64,000 nucleotides of DNA from Reyranella sp. CPCC 100927. GTDB lineage: Bacteria > Pseudomonadota > Alphaproteobacteria > Reyranellales > Reyranellaceae. The notes under the pieces were generated by a model that did not search any database, was not told the DNA's origin, and saw only the letters and a program-made list of their open reading frames with translations. Both the position numbers and the translations under genes were made by a program. Numbering within the stretch: the first letter of the stretch is position 1; each line of letters opens with the position of its first letter. Positions 61,090 to 64,000 of this stretch are shown here, piece after piece. The DNA lies in contig NZ_VOHA01000027.1 in the NCBI RefSeq assembly GCF_007859315.1, forward strand, positions 1 through 64,000, read 5' to 3'.

Positions 61090-62858
61090 CCCGGGAGCGC
61101 GGGCGCCTCGCCCGCATCGGTGCCGGGCGTCGAACCAGAAGCGGGCGACACGCCCGCCTTAGCCGACGCCGCTGCCGTTTCCTTGGCGCGCGCCACCATG
61201 CCCAGTCCGATCTCGCGCTCGCCCATGACGGTGGCGGTGGCGCCGCAGGCGCGCAGGTGCTCGATCTCGGCGTCGGAATGGGCGCGGGCGAGGATCTCGA
61301 GATCGGCACGCTGGGCCCGCGCTTGCTGCACGATCTGGCCAGCCTCGAAGGCATCGGGAATGGCCACGAACAGGCAGCGCGCCGCGGCGAGATTGGCCGC
61401 CGCCAGCACCGGCGGCGCCGCGGCGTTGCCGCGGATCACGGCGATATTGCGTTCGCGCAGCGCCTCGACCACCTCGCGTCGATCCTCGATCACCAGGATC
61501 GGCCAGCCATCCTCGCGCAAGGCCTCGCTGATCACGCTGCCGACCCGCCCGTGGCCCACGATGACGGCATGGTCGGTCTGCGTTGTCATCGGCAGGTCAT
61601 CTTCCGGTTCCGCTGGCGTCGGAACCTCGACGGTCGCGGTCGTCGTGGCGCGTCGCTCCAGGCGCGGGCCGAACCGGTCGACAGCCACAAAAATCAGCGG
61701 ATTGGCCAGGATCGACAGGATGGCGCCGGCGAGGATCAGGTCCTGGCCCTCCTTGGGCAGCAGGCCCAGGCTCAATCCCAGGCTGGCGAGGATGAAGGAG
61801 AATTCGCCGATCTGGGCCAGGCTGGCGGAAATGGTCAGCGCCGTTCCCATGGGGTGCTTGAAGGCACGCACGATCAGCAGGGCGGCGATCGATTTGCCGA
61901 CCAGGATGATCAGCAGCACCGCCAGCATGGGCAGCGGATCGTGGAGCACGATCATCGGGTCGAACAGCATGCCGACGGAGACGAAGAACAACACCGCGAA
62001 GGCGTCGCGCAGCGGCATCGCCTCGGCGGCGGCCTGCTGGCTGAGATCGGACTCGCTCATCACCATGCCGGCGAAGAAAGCGCCCAATGCAAAGGAGACG
62101 CCGAACAACGACGCCGCGCCGTAGGCGACGCCCAGCGCGATCGCCAGCACAGACAGACGGAACAGTTCGCGCGACCCGGTATGCGCGATATGGTGCAGGA
62201 TCCAGGGCACCAGCCGGCGGCCGACCACCAGCATCAGGGCCACGAAGCCTGCGACCTTGGCCAGCGTGATCGCCAGCGCCTCCAGGATGGCCGGTGCGCC
62301 CTGTGCGGTGGTGCCGTCAGCCCCCTTGCCGCCCAGCAGGCCGGCGACGGCGGGCAGCAGCACCAGGGCCAGCACCATCGCCAGGTCTTCGACGATCAGC
62401 CAGCCTACGGCGATGCGGCCGCGATCGGTCTCCAGGATGCGGCGCTCCTCCAGCGCCCGCAGCAACACCACCGTGCTGGCCACTGACAAGGCTAGGCCGA
62501 ACACGATGCCGGCGCCCAGGCCCCAGCCCATGGCCCAGGCCAGCGCCATGCCCAGCAGGGTTGCGAAGCCGATCTGGACCAGGGCGCCGGGAATGGCGAT
62601 CGCCTTCACCGACATCAGGTCCTTCAGCGAGAAGTGCAGGCCAACGCCGAACATCAGCAGGATGACGCCGATCTCCGCCAGTTCCGGCGCCAGGGTCTGG
62701 TCGGCAACGAACCCGGGTGTATGCGGCCCGACCAGCACACCGGCGATCAGATAACCGACCAGCGGCGACAGGCGCAGCCGGTTGGCCAGCGCGCCGAGGA
62801 GGAAGGCAAGCCCGATGCCGGCGACGATGGTCTCGATCAGCGGTGTGTGATGCGGCAT
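61086..62858 (-). CDS. Monovalent cation:proton antiporter, YbaL/KefB type
   Basis: This 590-residue protein has about 12 membrane spans of a CPA2 antiporter (VGYLIAGVLVGPHTPGF, ILLMFGVGLHFSLKDLM, FALGAFFAGMVMSESDL) and a cytoplasmic RCK/TrkA-N domain from residue about 430 (HAVIVGHGRVGSVISEAL). It probably exports K+ or exchanges it for protons under stress. The ATG at 62858 precedes PHHTPLIETIVAGIGLAFLLG; the longer frame upstream is unlikely. Residues from about 567 to the end (AKAGVSPASGSTPGTDAGEA and on) are encoded by a family B repeat. It is convergent with the DUF155 gene. Confidence 0.9.
   Translation of the reverse strand: MPHHTPLIETIVAGIGLAFLLGALANRLRLSPLVGYLIAGVLVGPHTPGFVADQTLAPELAEIGVILLMFGVGLHFSLKDLMSVKAIAIPGALVQIGFATLLGMALAWAMGWGLGAGIVFGLALSVASTVVLLRALEERRILETDRGRIAVGWLIVEDLAMVLALVLLPAVAGLLGGKGADGTTAQGAPAILEALAITLAKVAGFVALMLVVGRRLVPWILHHIAHTGSRELFRLSVLAIALGVAYGAASLFGVSFALGAFFAGMVMSESDLSQQAAAEAMPLRDAFAVLFFVSVGMLFDPMIVLHDPLPMLAVLLIILVGKSIAALLIVRAFKHPMGTALTISASLAQIGEFSFILASLGLSLGLLPKEGQDLILAGAILSILANPLIFVAVDRFGPRLERRATTTATVEVPTPAEPEDDLPMTTQTDHAVIVGHGRVGSVISEALREDGWPILVIEDRREVVEALRERNIAVIRGNAAAPPVLAAANLAAARCLFVAIPDAFEAGQIVQQARAQRADLEILARAHSDAEIEHLRACGATATVMGEREIGLGMVARAKETAAASAKAGVSPASGSTPGTDAGEAPALPG
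61090..61160. repeat. Family B palindromic repeat, copy 6 (inside the antiporter 3' end)
   Basis: CCCGGGAGCGCGGGCGCCTC at the left and GCGGGCGACACGCCCGCCTT at the right are family B arms with decay at the right end. The copy overlaps the 3' end of the antiporter gene and encodes its last 24 residues. Confidence 0.75.
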
Positions 62859-62996
62859 GTGTCGGCGGCGCGCTCCCCGTTCGATCAAGGGATGGGTGGA
62901 GAGACGACCGATGCCGCCCCCGGCACCGTGCCACATCGCACGGTGTCATGCGAGCCGCGAAACGGCCATGTCAGGGATGCGGACGGCTGGTTTCGC

Positions 62997-63173
62997 CTAG
63001 CCGACGACGCAGGTCCAGATCAGCGCGAAGATGACTGATACGATGGCGGCGCCCGCCACCAGTTGAAGCGTAGCCGCGCCCAGGTTGTTGCCGAAAAGGT
63101 TGTGGCGCCAATCGAAGTAGGGCGTGAAGCTTTCGTGCCGCCTGCGGTCCTCATCGCCTGTGTCCTTCGTCAC
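62997..63173 (-). CDS. Small membrane protein, 58 residues
   Basis: A short gene with a GTG start and an AAGGTGAAGGA sequence just upstream on the minus strand. The protein begins MTKDTGDEDRRRHESFTPYF (with GTG read as Met), then DWRHNLFGNNLGAATLQLVA and GAAIVSVIFALIWTCVVG. It has a charged N-terminus, a central aromatic stretch and one C-terminal membrane span. It matches no family I recognise. It lies between the antiporter gene (same strand, 138 bases downstream) and the NlpC/P60-like gene. Coding is supported by the sensible composition and span, not by homology. Confidence 0.55.
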   Translation of the reverse strand: MTKDTGDEDRRRHESFTPYFDWRHNLFGNNLGAATLQLVAGAAIVSVIFALIWTCVVG

Positions 63174-63306
63174 GTGTCCTTCACCTTATCAGTGGCTTGG
63201 CACACACCTGTTACCGGGTCGCGACACGCTCACGCCATTGCGGTGGCTCCAGCGTAGCCCCTCTCGGATACACTGCGCCGGTGCCGAGGCAGGATGTGAG
63301 GGCGCC

Positions 63307-63738
63307 ATGACCGTCAGCACGATCATTTCTGATATTCCAGATCGGTTCTGGAAGATACCCTACGACACCGCCCATGATCGCGGCTCGCCCATCCTGGTGG
63401 GCATTGAAGCCGGCGCGAATTGCCAGAACTTCGCCTACGAGTTGCTGCGCCACTTCGGACGGTATGTCCCCCATCTGCGCTCAAGTGATCTGTGGGACGA
63501 CACGGCGCACACGATCGCGGCCGATGCATATGAGCCGCTCGATCTGCTGCTCTTCAATCGTACGCGCAGTGCCTGGGGCGCACATGTTGCGGTCTATGTT
63601 GGCGATGACCAGGCCATCCATCTCAGTCGCCGGGTCGGCCTCGCCGCCGTATGGTCGCTGGCGAAGTTCGCCGCACAAGCGGAGTACCAGATCATCATCG
63701 GCGCAAAACGACCGGTTTCGATCGAGACCAAACGATGA
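63307..63738 (+). CDS. NlpC/P60-like protein
   Basis: This 143-residue protein has the layout of a papain-like NlpC/P60 domain. The candidate Cys is in GANCQNFAYELLRHFG (about residue 39), and the His region is WGAHVAVYVGDDQAIHLSRRVG. It lacks a signal peptide, which is unusual for cell-wall enzymes of the family, so a cytoplasmic role is possible. TGAGGGC precedes the ATG at 63307; an upstream GTG at 63124 would add a tail without similarity. It is convergent with the leucine-rich-repeat gene at the right edge. Confidence 0.6.
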   Translation: MTVSTIISDIPDRFWKIPYDTAHDRGSPILVGIEAGANCQNFAYELLRHFGRYVPHLRSSDLWDDTAHTIAADAYEPLDLLLFNRTRSAWGAHVAVYVGDDQAIHLSRRVGLAAVWSLAKFAAQAEYQIIIGAKRPVSIETKR

Positions 63739-63759
63739 AAAAGAGCATTTGCTTCGTGG

Positions 63760-64000
63760 CTAGAGGTATATGGCGCAACCGCGACTTTCGAGTTCGGCGA
63801 ACCATCGGGGTGGGCTCAGGGTGGTTACCCAGCGCAGGTCGATTTTTTCGAGACGCGGCAACGCCAGCAAGGCGTCGGGCAGTTGGGTGATGGGGTTGCC
63901 TCGGAGGTCGATCTGGCGGAGCTCGAGCATTGAGCCGATCGCTGCCGGGAGCTCGGTAAGCCGGTTGTTGCGCAGGTGCAGTTCGCGCAGCCGCGTCAGT
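63760..64000 (-). CDS. Leucine-rich-repeat protein, C-terminal end only
   Basis: The minus strand read from the window edge gives 80 codons ending at a TAG (63760-63762): LTRLRELHLRNNRLTELPAA, IGSMLELRQIDLRGNPITQL, PDALLALPRLEKIDLRWVTT, then LSPPRWFAELESRGCAIYL. The 23-residue unit with LxxLxLxxNxLxxLP marks a plant- or Rsu-type leucine-rich-repeat protein. The start lies outside the window. Such proteins in bacteria are often soluble binding scaffolds, sometimes fused to kinases or Roc GTPases. Coding is well supported by the repeat itself. Confidence 0.85.
   Translation of the reverse strand, partial: LTRLRELHLRNNRLTELPAAIGSMLELRQIDLRGNPITQLPDALLALPRLEKIDLRWVTTLSPPRWFAELESRGCAIYL

Overview
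The window is high-GC bacterial DNA, densely packed with genes on both strands. The gene content fits a free-living, metabolically versatile alphaproteobacterium of a Rhodospirillales or Hyphomicrobiales type: TRAP and Dpp-type transporters, many LysR/GntR/MarR regulators, CoxL-type molybdoenzymes, CaiB-type CoA-transferases and ring-cleavage enzymes. The taxonomic guess rests on protein flavour and base composition only; no rRNA gene is present. I saw no tRNA, CRISPR array, transposase or phage gene.

Layout. 0.4-6.6 kb: an orphan Tat-exported TRAP solute-binding protein, a gamma-glutamyltransferase, an acyl-CoA ligase, an SDR dehydrogenase and a lipocalin-like protein. 6.6-14.4 kb: a D-aminoacylase-type amidohydrolase, a Tag-like glycosylase, a Rieske oxygenase with a LysR regulator, a PsiF-like secreted protein, a second LysR and a single-domain response regulator. 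14.8-28.3 kb: an aromatic catabolic region with an HpaB-like flavin hydroxylase, a VOC enzyme, RidA, HpaH hydratase, a fumarylacetoacetase-family protein, a GntR/FCD regulator, a two-domain extradiol dioxygenase and a CoxL-type molybdoenzyme. A complete nickel-pincer nucleotide set (larA, larC, larE, larB) sits inside it. 28.3-37.7 kb: two paralogous secreted proteins of unknown role, Nudix, glycosyltransferase, MBL hydrolase and NHL-type beta-propeller genes, then a methylacyl-CoA racemase-like gene coupled to an orphan LanC-like gene and a membrane protein. 38-45.2 kb: a MarR-headed operon of CoxM, a fused CoxS-CoxL, a 6-hydroxynicotinate reductase-like protein, a UPF0280 protein and a membrane protein. 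45.3-53.4 kb: housekeeping and hydrolase genes, including phosphoglycerate kinase, TusA, an M48 protease, M20 and M14-like peptidases, and a cupin divergent from a LysR gene. 53.5-60.1 kb: a dipeptide-type ABC transporter operon interrupted by a methyltransferase gene. 60.2-64 kb: an RMND1/DUF155 protein, a YbaL/KefB-type antiporter, a 58-residue membrane protein, an NlpC/P60-like protein, and the C-terminal end of a leucine-rich-repeat protein cut by the window edge.

How the genes fit together. The 14.8-28.3 kb region reads as hydroxylation, extradiol cleavage, isomerisation and hydration of a homoprotocatechuate-like aromatic acid. A 12-base motif shared by the divergent GntR promoter region and the dioxygenase promoter suggests common control. 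The lar genes supply a cofactor for a 2-hydroxyacid racemase that may act in or beside this pathway. The 38-45 kb operon looks like oxidation and then reduction of an N-heterocycle.

At least three families of long, near-perfect palindromic repeats are scattered between genes. Some run into genes and supply stop codons or C-terminal tails. Two inverted copies of one family flank larC-larE-larB-hpaH and could allow that segment to flip.
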